DNA from: Leptodesmis sichuanensis A121 | GTDB lineage: Bacteria; Cyanobacteriota; Cyanobacteriia; Leptolyngbyales; Leptolyngbyaceae | Direction: 5' to 3' | Assembly: GCF_021379005.1 (NCBI RefSeq) | Contig: NZ_CP075171.1 | Coordinates: forward strand, 2,418,001 to 2,482,000 | Length of the DNA stretch: 64,000 nucleotides | In this document: positions 17,732-26,673 of the stretch, piece by piece | How positions within the stretch are numbered: position 1 is the stretch's first letter | How the letters are laid out: every line of letters begins with the position of its first letter | Position numbers and translations under genes: made by a program | The notes under the pieces: model-generated | Databases searched by the model: none | Told to the model about the DNA's origin: nothing | What the model saw: only the letters and a program-made list of their open reading frames with translations

Positions 17732-19147
17732 ATGCCCCGGATGTCGAACCTGGAAGCAGAACTTTTTCTTCAGCAGGGATTACAGCTAAGCCATGCTGGT
17801 GCTTTTGAAGACGCGATCGCCAACTTCGATCAGTCCCTGCAACTTAATCCGAATTGGCACGAACCCTGGTATCACAAGGGTATTACCCTCTGCGAGTTGG
17901 GCCGTTATAGTGATGCCATTACTTGTTTCAACCAGGCGTTGGATTTGCAGCCCAATTACCCAGAAGCCCTGAATAGTCGGGGGATTGCTCTCTATCATCT
18001 GGGAAGTTATGAAGCCGCGATCGCCAGTTACGACCAGGCCCTGAAGTTACGACCATCCTTTTATCAGGTCTGGTACAACCGGGGGAATGCGTTGGATAAG
18101 TCAGGCTGTTACGAGGCAGCCCTGGAAAGTTACAACCAATGTTTGCAACTGGAACCGGACTATTCCAAGTCCTGGTATAACCGGGCGATTATTCTGGACA
18201 AGTTGGGGCGCTATGAGGAAGCGATCGAAAACTACGATAAGGCAATCGAATTCCGGCCCCATTATTCCAATGCCTGGTACAACCGGGCTAATATTCTGCA
18301 CCGCCTACAGCGCTACACCGAAGCACTGACCAGTTACGAACGGGTATTGACGATCAAACCTGACTGGTACGGAGCCTGGTATAACCAGGGCAATGTGTTA
18401 CACAAACTGGGACGACATGAAGAGGCGATCGCCAGCTATGACCAGGCCCTCAAAATTAAGTCAGATCTGCATGAAGCCTGGTATAACCGGGGCAATGCGT
18501 TAGATGCACTGGGTCGGTATCGAGAGGCGATCGACAGTTACAGTAAGGCGCTGCATCTCAAACCCGATCTGCGAGAAGCCTGGTACAACTGGGGAAGTAC
18601 CCTCTACAAGTCTGGACGCTACGAGGAAGCCATCCGCAGCTATGAGCAAGCCATTCAATTAGATGCTCAATTTTCCAGAGCCTGGTACAGTCGGGGGTCC
18701 GCTTTTCGTAAATTGGGGATGTATACAGAAGCGATTAGCAGCTACGACAAAGCTGTGGAGCATCAACCTGATCTGTACGAAGCGTGGTATGCCAGAGGTG
18801 TAGCCTTGGGGCACCTGGGGCAAAATGAAGCGGCGATCGCCAGTTACGATCAAGCATTGCAGATCAATCCGGATTTTTATCCTGCCTGGTATAGCCGAGG
18901 GGTTGCCCTTAGCCATCTGGGGGACTACAAAGCAGCGTTGGAGAGCTATGACCGGGCTTTACAGCTAAAGCCAGATTTTTTACAGGCTATCAGTCGCCGT
19001 AAGCTGGCTCTTAGTCAGGGGTGCCCACCCGCGATCGCGCCGGATCAAGATCAGGGACAGGAATCTTCTGCCTTTCCAGACCTACCCTCTAATCCGGATG
19101 AACCGACTACCGAGTTGCAAAATCCCAATCAACGGGCCACCCGGTAA
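17732..19147 (+). CDS. Tetratricopeptide-repeat protein
   Basis: 471 residues from the ATG at 17732; the frame is open 24 codons upstream, but MPRMSNLEAELFLQQGLQL begins the first helix. About twelve to thirteen 34-residue TPR units follow, each close to AWYNRGNALDxLGRYEEAIASYDQAL. The repeats are very regular, which implies recent internal duplication. The last 50 residues are a Pro/Asp/Gln-rich tail. No signal peptide or other domain. TPRs form a superhelical scaffold that binds other proteins; the partner is unknown. It converges with the PilB-like gene (3 bases between the stop codons). Confidence 0.88.
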   Translation: MPRMSNLEAELFLQQGLQLSHAGAFEDAIANFDQSLQLNPNWHEPWYHKGITLCELGRYSDAITCFNQALDLQPNYPEALNSRGIALYHLGSYEAAIASYDQALKLRPSFYQVWYNRGNALDKSGCYEAALESYNQCLQLEPDYSKSWYNRAIILDKLGRYEEAIENYDKAIEFRPHYSNAWYNRANILHRLQRYTEALTSYERVLTIKPDWYGAWYNQGNVLHKLGRHEEAIASYDQALKIKSDLHEAWYNRGNALDALGRYREAIDSYSKALHLKPDLREAWYNWGSTLYKSGRYEEAIRSYEQAIQLDAQFSRAWYSRGSAFRKLGMYTEAISSYDKAVEHQPDLYEAWYARGVALGHLGQNEAAIASYDQALQINPDFYPAWYSRGVALSHLGDYKAALESYDRALQLKPDFLQAISRRKLALSQGCPPAIAPDQDQGQESSAFPDLPSNPDEPTTELQNPNQRATR

Positions 19148-19149
19148 AT

Positions 19150-20430
19150 TTATTCCTCTTCTGCGGAATCGTTCAGCTTCAGGGTCTGTAAGCTGGACAG
19201 TTGGTAGCCAATACGTTTTAGGATGCGATCGAGTTCAGAGTAAATCCCTAAATGGTCTGGCGGCTCCACGGCATGATCCCGACTGTAGGCAGCCATTTCA
19301 TTCACCTTTTTTTGCAGTTGCTGGGCAATCCCTGTGGCTTCTTGGGCCAGATTAACCAGTTGCTGTTGTCGATAGAACTTGAGTGCAGCCCCGCGCAGAA
19401 CTTGTAAGGTTGCTTCTTCCCCGTGCTTTCCGGGCATCAACCGTAGCCGCAATAATAAGCGACGGCCCTGATACATTTTTTCAATTTCAACTTGCTTATT
19501 CTTTTCAACCACGGCTGCGGGCACATTGGTTAATTGTTTTAGTTCCCGAATTACGCCTTGCAGCGTAGCAGTGGGCAACTCTTCCAGCACAGCTTGCAAA
19601 ACACCATTCTGGCTCCACAAAATTCGGCCATGTTCGAGCCGTTGCTCTAAATACAGACGACCAATTCCCCATGCCAGAATGCGCCCTAGAAGCTCCTGGA
19701 GTAAGGCATCGGCTGGAAGAGATGCCAACACGACTGGATCATCCGCCAGGTGTTGAGGCGCAATGTCTAACTCAGCCGCTTGATCTGATGGTGTGGTGCT
19801 TTCAAAGGGTTCGCTGAAGATAACCGTATCCTCATCTTCATGAACTCCCAGGGGTTGAGGAGCCAGCGATCGCTCACTTTCTACAAGCCCATTATCGGCT
19901 GGTGGGTTCGGGCGAAAGGACGGTAATTCAGTTGGGCTATCTACCAGGAGCGTTGGACTGGTATGGGGATCGGGCGAATGGTCGGCTCCGGTATCAGAGC
20001 CTCTTTGGGAAGATTGCTCAGCCAGCTTTTTGGCAATTCGTCTAGCTACCGAAGGTGCCGCAGGGCTAACAGCCTTCTTTTGTTGGTCAGAATATTGCAG
20101 GTAAGCCGACAACGCAGCATAGTGAACATCTGAAGCCAGGGGATGGGGCACCAGGGAGCAATTCATATAAGCCAGGATGCGACGGACATAATCCAGGGCT
20201 GCCGTATCATCAACGTTTACCATTCCCAGCTTCAGTCGGCTCCCCTCCAGAGAGAGGGGCAAGATTTGATGATACAAGCAAGCCTCGAAGGGAAGAATGC
20301 TGTCTACCAATCGAAAGGCTTGCTCGGCATCAATTTGATTCATCCAATCCGGTTTTGACTGTTGTGCCTGAGCAGTGCGTCGTGGTTCAGATTCTTGGGA
20401 CTCGGACGGGGCACCAGGAGGAAACACCAT
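19150..20430 (-). CDS. PilB/GspE N-terminal-domain protein lacking the ATPase domain
   Basis: 426 residues. Residues about 30-125 look like a GspE/MshE-type N-terminal domain (LPFEACLYHQILPLSLEGSRLKLGMVNVDDTAALDYVRRIL). A Pro/Ser/acid-rich linker covers about 130-215. Residues about 225-370 resemble the second N-terminal domain of PilB/GspE secretion ATPases: LGRILAWGIGRLYLEQ at the place of the SDIHLEP segment, then QNGVLQAVLEELP and LLLRLRLMPGKHGEEATLQVLRG. The C-terminal ATPase domain with Walker A and B motifs is absent; a coiled helix (residues about 370-426) takes its place. It may be an adaptor or regulator of type IV pilus assembly. This is an inference from fold similarity. Confidence 0.6.
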   Translation of the reverse strand: MVFPPGAPSESQESEPRRTAQAQQSKPDWMNQIDAEQAFRLVDSILPFEACLYHQILPLSLEGSRLKLGMVNVDDTAALDYVRRILAYMNCSLVPHPLASDVHYAALSAYLQYSDQQKKAVSPAAPSVARRIAKKLAEQSSQRGSDTGADHSPDPHTSPTLLVDSPTELPSFRPNPPADNGLVESERSLAPQPLGVHEDEDTVIFSEPFESTTPSDQAAELDIAPQHLADDPVVLASLPADALLQELLGRILAWGIGRLYLEQRLEHGRILWSQNGVLQAVLEELPTATLQGVIRELKQLTNVPAAVVEKNKQVEIEKMYQGRRLLLRLRLMPGKHGEEATLQVLRGAALKFYRQQQLVNLAQEATGIAQQLQKKVNEMAAYSRDHAVEPPDHLGIYSELDRILKRIGYQLSSLQTLKLNDSAEEE

Positions 20431-20557
20431 AGGAAATTGCTCAGTAGGTCTGGACTACTATGCTAATCTGCCAGGGAAACTTAGATCCCTGATTAACCAA
20501 CGACATAGCATAAACTCCATAGAGTATGAGACAAAAACCATCAAAACCTTACATTAT

Positions 20558-21517
20558 CTAATTCTCAGATTTAGGTTGGTTTCCTAACCAGGCGGCCACA
20601 AGATCAGCCTGGGTTTTGGAGGCAAATACCTTGACAGCGTGGTAGCTCACCTTTTCTCGCAGGCGATAAATTTGTTTCACCTCCATATTGAGTTCTTTTG
20701 CGATCGCTTCTTGCGATCGGCCCTGGAGATACAGCCGTAGCCAGTTAACGGCTTGAGGATCCACATTCTTCTCGATCAGATAGGCTTCAAACCGCTGCTG
20801 CACAGAATTTCGCAGTTCTTGCTGTTCCAGGTCTGCTTGAGCATCCAGATACTCATCGACAGCACGGGAATCTAACAGGCTGACCGAGCCTTCCGAATCA
20901 TCGGGCGAAATTTCTTCAGAAACCAGACGGATGAAATCGTCGGTGGGCACCTGAGTCATCCCGCCTTTTTGGGTACGGCGCAGGTAATTTACGAAGCGGT
21001 AACACAACAGAGGTTGATTCCGAATTGGGCGCAGACAATACTCTTCGGTACTGGCCAATAACAAAGCATTCCGCAGGCGAGCATCACGGGTACATTGGGC
21101 AATCCAGGCCACCTGCTGTTGCATATAGCGATCGTTCTGCAAAAGTTCCTGAATCACTTCTTCCAGCACATCCACGACGGTACGCTGGCGATCGCGAGAT
21201 AGGGCAATCCAGGTACGAATTTTGTTGCGGATCAAAAACAGATTGCTAAGCCGTTGGATCAGTCCTTTATAAGCTTTTTCTGGCAACATTCCCAGATAGC
21301 GCTGACGCAAAATTCGGTAACGATAGTCCATCGCCTGCGCGATAATTTGCCGCTGTGTGGCATCCAGGCCATCAAAGCGAGAGGTATCTTCCCCAACTAG
21401 CCAGCGCACAATGCTATTACGGGTTGCAGGACTGTGCTCAGGTAGTTCCTCCTGCAGTCGCGCTTGCCATTCATCGGAGATTGTTTCAGCCAGTGCCATT
21501 TCTTCAGCTAACATCAT
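20558..21517 (-). CDS. HetZ-related regulatory protein with C-terminal HTH
   Basis: About 319 residues from the ATG at 21517; a TTG at 21532 would add 5. The protein is helical and soluble. The C-terminus (YLQGRSQEAIAKELNMEVKQIYRLREKVSYHAVKVFASKTQADLVAAWLG) looks like a sigma-region-4-like helix-turn-helix. The overall layout recalls the HetZ-related proteins of cyanobacteria, known from heterocyst patterning in Anabaena but also present in strains without heterocysts. I am moderately sure of the family and do not claim a developmental role here. It is 127 bases upstream of the PilB-like gene on the same strand. An 8-bp inverted repeat lies just before its start. Confidence 0.5.
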   Translation of the reverse strand: MMLAEEMALAETISDEWQARLQEELPEHSPATRNSIVRWLVGEDTSRFDGLDATQRQIIAQAMDYRYRILRQRYLGMLPEKAYKGLIQRLSNLFLIRNKIRTWIALSRDRQRTVVDVLEEVIQELLQNDRYMQQQVAWIAQCTRDARLRNALLLASTEEYCLRPIRNQPLLCYRFVNYLRRTQKGGMTQVPTDDFIRLVSEEISPDDSEGSVSLLDSRAVDEYLDAQADLEQQELRNSVQQRFEAYLIEKNVDPQAVNWLRLYLQGRSQEAIAKELNMEVKQIYRLREKVSYHAVKVFASKTQADLVAAWLGNQPKSEN

Positions 21518-21534
21518 AGGTTGCTGTCCCAACG

Positions 21535-21571
21535 GTTGTAAGTACCCTCGTTTTAGAGTCTGCCTTACAAC
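21535..21571 (-). promoter_or_regulatory. Inverted repeat directly upstream of the HetZ-related gene
   Basis: GTTGTAAG (21535-21542) and CTTACAAC (21564-21571) are perfect reverse complements spaced by 21 bases. They sit within 20 bases of the start codon on the minus strand. They could be an operator for a dimeric regulator or a 5' leader hairpin. Confidence 0.4.
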
Positions 21572-21864
21572 TCCCAGTCAGCGCACTCACCCTCATGGGT
21601 CAAATTTGATCCTCGCCCCAAGCCCAGAATTAGTGGTTGTTCTGTGGAGAAACGCTGCCGTTTTCTACCGGACTTCGTTTAGAGTATAGACCAGCATTGT
21701 AATTCCATCCATGCCCCGAAAGATTCGAGAGACTAGAAGTGCTGAAAGTTAAGTGCTGAATGCTGAGAACAATCTAAGCAGATCCTGGAGCCTTTTCCCC
21801 TTCATGAGGAGGAAATTTATCCCACTTCCTGGGCCGCCAGGGGTTGGAGATGCGTCAAAATGCC

Positions 21865-24285
21865 TTATAAACAATAGTGGACGCGGGCTTCTGCCTGGAC
21901 GATCGCGGCCTGAGTACGCTCTACTGCATCTGGAACCACGGAGATGGCATCAATTCCCCACTCCACTAAATCCTTGATCAGATCGGGACTGCGGGAGGGC
22001 GCTTCTCCACAGATAGCACAGGGAATTTTCAGTTGTCGAGATTGCTGGATCAGGTAGGCGATCGCCCGTTGCACGGCTGGATGGCGTTCATTAAACACGC
22101 TGGCCAGTTCAGGTTGATCTCGATGCGCTCCCAGCAGCAGTTGGGTTAAATCATTGGTGCCAATGGAAATGCCCTGCACTCCCGCCTCCACAAACTCTGG
22201 CAAAAGCAGCAACACGGCAGGAACTTCAGCCATAATCCAGAGTTGAAATTCTGGCGCTTGCAGGAGTCCGGCCTGTTCCACATACTGGCGGCACACCGTA
22301 AATTCCTCTACAGCCCTTACAAAAGGCAGAATCAGCCGCACATTGGCATAGCCAGCCTGTTGTACCTGCGCGATCGCCGCCAGTTCTAATTGAAAGAGTT
22401 CGGGAGCAAGTTGATAGCTGAATGCTCCTCGCAGTCCCAGTACGGATGCCTCCGAGTGCGGCATCTGATCTGCAGCACCATGCCATTCGTGAGGCCGCAG
22501 ATCCAGAGAGCGGTAGAACACAGGGCGCGGGTGGAATGCCTGAGCAAATTGCTGAATCGCCGCCGCCATCTGCTGAATAAATTCCTGCTGGGAATGGCGT
22601 TGCAACCAGTGATCAGGAGATTGGGCATCCAGCACTGACAGAGCCAGCAATTCCGATCGCAGAAGGCCAACGCCATCCACAGGTAACGCCGCTATTTGCT
22701 CCAGGCGGGTGGGTTGGCTCAAATTCACCATCAACTGAGTGCGTCGGGGCGATCGGCTGACCGTCTGGGGTAAGGGCTGCTGCAGGGACAAAGCCATTTC
22801 CAGATGAACCGTCCGCTCAGATAGGGTAGGCAGGGGTGAGTGAACAGGATTCTGGGTGGGTTTGGTAATTCGGTAAATTCTGCCGCGATCGCCATCGACC
22901 CACAGTAATTCACCGGATTGGATTTGCTGGGTGACGTTGGGAACTCCCAGCACCGCAGGCACCCGCAACTCACGGGCCAGAATCGCACAATGACTGGTCA
23001 TGCTGCCCTGTTCAGTAACCAATGCCGCGGCTGTTTCAATCCAGGGCAACCAATCCAGGGGAATCGTCGGTGCAACCAACACAGTATGGGGGGAAATATC
23101 GGCTGGGATGCGATCGGAGGCAATCACGCTGGCCCTGGCAAAGACCTGGCCCCCGGATGCGGCCAATCCAGTGCCAATTAAAATCTGCTGATTGGCGGTG
23201 CGCTTATAGGGAGCCTGTCTGCTAGGGGGACTGCTTACCACGCGAGAGGAGCGGTTGTTCTGTCCGCTAACGCGTGTCTCTCGGTGATCTCCTGTGGGTA
23301 GAACGTGGGTGAGGTACAGTTGGCGAGTCCCATTAGCCTGCTGATACAACAGCCATCCCAGAGACAAATTGGCACCAAAATCGGCCATCACCTGTTGCAC
23401 CAGATCCACAAGTTGTTCCAGGTCAATGGCTTGCAGGGTGTGTCGCTGTTGCTCCTCATCTGAGAGGGGAACCGCTGTTAGCAGAGACGTTGACTCGGCC
23501 AGGGGGGCAGCCAGATGATAGGCGATCGCTTTCCAGCCCAAGTGCTTCGCCTGCACCGTGCCCGTTTCCAGTTGAATCTGATAGGTGTCGGGAACCACTT
23601 CTCCCCGGTCGATCGCCATTCCCAACCCCGAAGTTGCCTGAATCTGCACCTGGGAGGGTGTGGTCATGGCTGTACCTGCCGCGATCGCATCTTGCATGGA
23701 TTGCACCAGGACAGCCAATCGCACGTTTTGTAGGGGAATCTCCGATCGCTGCCAGTAAAACAAACTTTTAGCACTGAACAGATTGGCCCAAACGACTAGC
23801 AAGGCTTTTGCTAATGAGGGCAGGTTCGCCGCGCAAATCTCAGCGTTAAAGAGTCCTCCACCGCTGCCCGTGGCTAACCCAACATGGTCAGCAAGGGTGG
23901 ATTGGGAAATGTGATTCACCAGCAGCGAAGGCCGTAGAATCAAGCCCGTCGCGGGTAATTCTGCCATCCTGATCTCCAGTTCCTGTAGCAGGGAATTGGG
24001 TAAGGGGGAGGTCGTGATGGAGTGACGTAGCTGAGTGGCGATCGCTTGCAGTTGCGCGGGATTGTCGATATCAACCCGCAGAGCAGAACTGGGAAAATCT
24101 GCAAACAACGGCTGCTCCCAGGCGATCGAGTGCAGAAAAGACCACAATACCTCTGCCGTAACCACAAATCCCGGCAGCACTGGATATCCCTTCTGCAAAA
24201 GCTGACTGAGATGGAATGCCTTGTATCCCACCGATGTTACAGAAGGCAAGGGAGCCTGATTCAGTGAGTAGAGGAGAGGATCCAC
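21865..24285 (-). CDS. PEP-synthase-like PEP-utilising enzyme
   Basis: 806 residues from a GTG at 24285. The layout matches PEP synthase. An N-terminal ATP-grasp-like domain (about 1-340) is followed by the phosphohistidine domain with GSMTSHCAILARELRVPAVLGVPN (catalytic His near residue 430). The C-terminal TIM barrel has GVGLLRSELL, SIGTNDLTQLLLGAHRD and IPCAICGEAPSRSPDL (catalytic Cys in CGE). PEP synthase converts pyruvate and ATP to PEP, AMP and phosphate. The N-terminal nucleotide site is diverged: the usual RSSATAEDLPDASFAG segment reads LILRPSLLVNHISQSTLADHVG, without Ala-Thr-x-Glu-Asp. Activity as a true PEP synthase is therefore doubtful; it may be a paralogue with a changed substrate. 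Confidence 0.72.
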   Translation of the reverse strand: MDPLLYSLNQAPLPSVTSVGYKAFHLSQLLQKGYPVLPGFVVTAEVLWSFLHSIAWEQPLFADFPSSALRVDIDNPAQLQAIATQLRHSITTSPLPNSLLQELEIRMAELPATGLILRPSLLVNHISQSTLADHVGLATGSGGGLFNAEICAANLPSLAKALLVVWANLFSAKSLFYWQRSEIPLQNVRLAVLVQSMQDAIAAGTAMTTPSQVQIQATSGLGMAIDRGEVVPDTYQIQLETGTVQAKHLGWKAIAYHLAAPLAESTSLLTAVPLSDEEQQRHTLQAIDLEQLVDLVQQVMADFGANLSLGWLLYQQANGTRQLYLTHVLPTGDHRETRVSGQNNRSSRVVSSPPSRQAPYKRTANQQILIGTGLAASGGQVFARASVIASDRIPADISPHTVLVAPTIPLDWLPWIETAAALVTEQGSMTSHCAILARELRVPAVLGVPNVTQQIQSGELLWVDGDRGRIYRITKPTQNPVHSPLPTLSERTVHLEMALSLQQPLPQTVSRSPRRTQLMVNLSQPTRLEQIAALPVDGVGLLRSELLALSVLDAQSPDHWLQRHSQQEFIQQMAAAIQQFAQAFHPRPVFYRSLDLRPHEWHGAADQMPHSEASVLGLRGAFSYQLAPELFQLELAAIAQVQQAGYANVRLILPFVRAVEEFTVCRQYVEQAGLLQAPEFQLWIMAEVPAVLLLLPEFVEAGVQGISIGTNDLTQLLLGAHRDQPELASVFNERHPAVQRAIAYLIQQSRQLKIPCAICGEAPSRSPDLIKDLVEWGIDAISVVPDAVERTQAAIVQAEARVHYCL

Positions 24286-24401
24286 AAAGGCGGATGTATA
24301 GATACGGCTCGATCTTAGCCGTCAATCGTTGAACAGGTGTTCCTTCCTCACAATAAATGAAGAATTATCACAAGTTTGGCTCAAGCCCTGGGCACACTTC
24401 G

Positions 24402-24432
24402 TTGGGGTTGGGGATTGGAAATTGGGGATTGA
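24402..24432. repeat. Heptamer-type tandem repeat (GGGGATTG units)
   Basis: TTGGGGTTGGGGATTGG-like units repeated in the 178-bp gap between the PEP-synthase-like gene and comF; same repeat class as elsewhere in the window. Confidence 0.6.
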
Positions 24433-24463
24433 GTGTACTGCATGCGAGTGAGAAGCGCTAGCA

Positions 24464-25159
24464 ATGAAAGGCTTGAAAAGATTACTGGATCGGGGACTGG
24501 GGGTGCTTTTGGAGTCGCCCTGTCCACTCTGTCAGCGATCGGCTCCGACTGAGATTTGCAACACCTGTCAGCGGCGGATTATGGCCTGCCAGGTGACACC
24601 AACCTGGGACAAAGTGGAGAACCTGCCAGTGTTTGCCTGGGGAGTATATAGTGGCGCGTTGAAGCAGGCGATCGCCGCTCTGAAATATGACAATCAACCT
24701 CATCTGGCTCATCCGCTGGGAGTCTGGATGGGAAATGCCTGGAATCAGACGCATCCTGTTTTGACTCCCGCGATCGTGGTTCCCATTCCCATGCACATCA
24801 GCAAACAGCGAGAACGAGGGTTTAATCAGGCGGCGTTACTGGCTCGCTCTTTTTGTCAGGCCACCCGCCTTCCCTTAAAAGCGGATGGCTTGGAACGACA
24901 GCGAGCAACAGCAGCCCAGTTCACACTGTCGAACCTGGAACGACAACAAAACTTGCAAGATGCTTTTTGCCTGGGTCGAGCCTTACTCCATCAGCGACCC
25001 TCTCAGCCTATTCTGCTGCTCGATGATATTTACACAACCGGGGCAACTGCTCAAGCCGCCGCCAAGACCCTCCGCGATCGTGGCTTTCAGGTGAGGGGCA
25101 TTGTGGTGCTGGCCAGAGCAATGAGGATGGAAGGATGGAAGGGTGAGAGGGTGGGATGA
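24464..25159 (+). CDS. comF: ComF family protein (phosphoribosyltransferase-like)
   Basis: 231 residues. The N-terminal zinc finger CPLCQRSAPTEICNTCQ is followed by the ComF core: ALKYDNQPHLAHPLG, VVPIPMHISKQRERGFNQAALLARSF, a short conserved Gln/Arg segment (ERQRATAAQFTLSNLERQQNLQDAF) and the PRPP-binding loop LLLDDIYTTGATAQA. ComF is required for DNA uptake in naturally competent bacteria. Several cyanobacteria are transformable through type IV pili, consistent with the ComM-type gene at 38402. The last residues (MRMEGWKGERVG) derive from a repetitive stretch and may be a variable tail. Confidence 0.85.
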   Translation: MKGLKRLLDRGLGVLLESPCPLCQRSAPTEICNTCQRRIMACQVTPTWDKVENLPVFAWGVYSGALKQAIAALKYDNQPHLAHPLGVWMGNAWNQTHPVLTPAIVVPIPMHISKQRERGFNQAALLARSFCQATRLPLKADGLERQRATAAQFTLSNLERQQNLQDAFCLGRALLHQRPSQPILLLDDIYTTGATAQAAAKTLRDRGFQVRGIVVLARAMRMEGWKGERVG

Positions 25160-25219
25160 TGAGAAGGCGATCGCCTCATCGCCTCATCTTATCTTCTGTC
25201 ATCCCATCATCTCATCATC
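25157..25219. terminator. Repeat-rich convergent stop region, possible bidirectional terminator
   Basis: ATGATGAGA near 25157 and TCTCATCAT near 25211 are reverse complements, and the stretch between them contains a GCGATCGC site and repeated CTCATC units. It lies between the convergent comF and ArsR-type genes. The absence of a T-run makes termination unproven. Confidence 0.35.
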
Positions 25220-25563
25220 GCTTCAGGTCGCCGCAGACCTTCCAACTGTTTGAGTTGTTGAGATTGTTCTTCTAAGCGGAAGGACAGGCGATCGCTCACC
25301 AATTCACACAGATCGAAAATAAACGGTTCGGCAATTTCGTAGTACACACTCACACCTTTGGGAGTACGAGACACGATTCCAGCCTGAGCCAGGATCTTCA
25401 GATGCTTGGAGACATTAGCCTGCCCCAACCCTGTTTCTTCCATAATTTCTGTCACATTCTTGGATCCCGATCGCAGGCAACAGAGTACCTGTAAACGGCT
25501 CAATTCAGACAGGACTTTGAAGTAATCGGCTACATGTGCCAGGGCAACGGGAGGTAGGGTCAT
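25207..25563 (-). CDS. ArsR-family winged-helix regulator
   Basis: 118 residues. Helix-turn-helix core: LSELSRLQVLCCLRSGSKNVTEIMEETGLGQANVSKHLKILAQAGIVSRTPKGVSVYYEI, typical of ArsR/SmtB dimers. The classic metal-binding ELCVCD motif is not present. One Cys pair (LCCLR) lies in helix 3, and a Cys is in FDLCELV, so redox or sulfide sensing like that of BigR/SqrR-type members is conceivable but not shown. Upstream on the minus strand there are two direct copies of an ATATTCT element at about 25600-25630 that may be part of its operator. It is likely autoregulated. Confidence 0.8.
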   Translation of the reverse strand: MTLPPVALAHVADYFKVLSELSRLQVLCCLRSGSKNVTEIMEETGLGQANVSKHLKILAQAGIVSRTPKGVSVYYEIAEPFIFDLCELVSDRLSFRLEEQSQQLKQLEGLRRPEAMMR

Positions 25564-25689
25564 AATTTTTTGAGGGTATTCTTAAGCATAATTCTTCATA
25601 TATTCTAACAGTTGGAACATATTCTCATACAGTGATTTTTGTGTGCTTAGAACTTAGAGTTGGTTAAAAACTTCGAGTCCTTCACTTCT

Positions 25690-26643
25690 CTAGTACACTT
25701 GGGGCACGAAGAACTGTTCGTTGCGGGGTGCGCGTACGTAGTCTTCACAAATGATGCGGGGGGGAAGTTCCAGGGGCGGGGGCACCATATCTTCGTAGGG
25801 AACTTTGCTCAAGATGTGGTGGATGCAGTTGAGCCGTGCCCGTTTCTTATCATCAGCTTCGATCGTGAACCAGGGTGCCTCTGGAATATTGGTATGGGTA
25901 AACATTTCATCCTTGGCTTTGGAATATTCTACCCAGCGGTTTCTGGATTCCAGATCCATGGGGCTGAGCTTCCAGCGGCGAATTGGATCTTGGGTGCGGG
26001 CTTGAAAGCGTCTTTCCTGTTCTTCGTCACTGACGGAAAACCAATATTTCAGCAACACAATCCCCGATCGCACCAGCATTCGTTCAAACTCTGGGCAGGA
26101 CTGCATAAATTCCTGATATTGCTCATCGGTGCAAAAGCCCATCACCCGCTCCACTCCTGCCCGGTTATACCAACTGCGATCGAACAGCACAATCTCCCCG
26201 GCTGCGGGTAAATGCGCCACATAGCGCTGAAAATACCACTGCGTTTTTTCAATATCAGAGGGTGTTCCCAGGGCCACCACCCGGCAACCACGGGGATTGA
26301 GTAGTTCAATGATCCGTTTGATAGTACCACCCTTACCCGCGGCATCCCGCCCTTCAAAAATAATCACTACCCGATAACCCGTGTGCTTGATCCAGTACTG
26401 CATCTTCACCAATTCAATCTGCAGCTTCTTCAGTTCTTTCTCATAGAACTCAGTAGAAAGCTTTGCAGAAATATCTTCTGCACTCTCATAAAGTATTTTA
26501 CTTAGTTTCTTATCTGATTTTTTAGGCAGCTTATCTTTATTTTTCTTTCCTTTGACTTTGCTTTTTTTCTTTTGCTTTTCTTGATCGTTTTCCTTTAAGG
26601 GAACTAAGCCATTGTCATTATTGTTGACTTTTGAAGTTTTCAT
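25690..26643 (-). CDS. ppk2: Polyphosphate kinase 2 (PPK2)
   Basis: 317 residues from the ATG at 26643, which has GGAGG 7 bases upstream; an in-frame TTG four codons earlier overlaps that ribosome site and is less likely. The first 50 residues are Lys-rich. The P-loop kinase core has Walker A GRDAAGKGG (near residue 100), the lid region with YFQRYVAHLP, Walker B-like LFDRSWYNRAGVERVMGF and the DPIRRWKLSPMDLESRNRW segment. The single-domain architecture indicates class I PPK2, which uses polyphosphate to phosphorylate ADP or GDP. No other polyphosphate gene is adjacent. It is 30 bases downstream of the SDR gene on the same strand. Confidence 0.9.
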   Translation of the reverse strand: MKTSKVNNNDNGLVPLKENDQEKQKKKSKVKGKKNKDKLPKKSDKKLSKILYESAEDISAKLSTEFYEKELKKLQIELVKMQYWIKHTGYRVVIIFEGRDAAGKGGTIKRIIELLNPRGCRVVALGTPSDIEKTQWYFQRYVAHLPAAGEIVLFDRSWYNRAGVERVMGFCTDEQYQEFMQSCPEFERMLVRSGIVLLKYWFSVSDEEQERRFQARTQDPIRRWKLSPMDLESRNRWVEYSKAKDEMFTHTNIPEAPWFTIEADDKKRARLNCIHHILSKVPYEDMVPPPLELPPRIICEDYVRAPRNEQFFVPQVY

Positions 26644-26673
26644 GTCATCCTCCAAGAGTTTTATTGATATTCT

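Noticed and set aside
25660-26211. Open frame of 183 codons on the plus strand opposite ppk2
   Set aside because: It lies fully antisense to a well-supported PPK2 gene and has no recognisable domain, only a composition mirroring the other strand.
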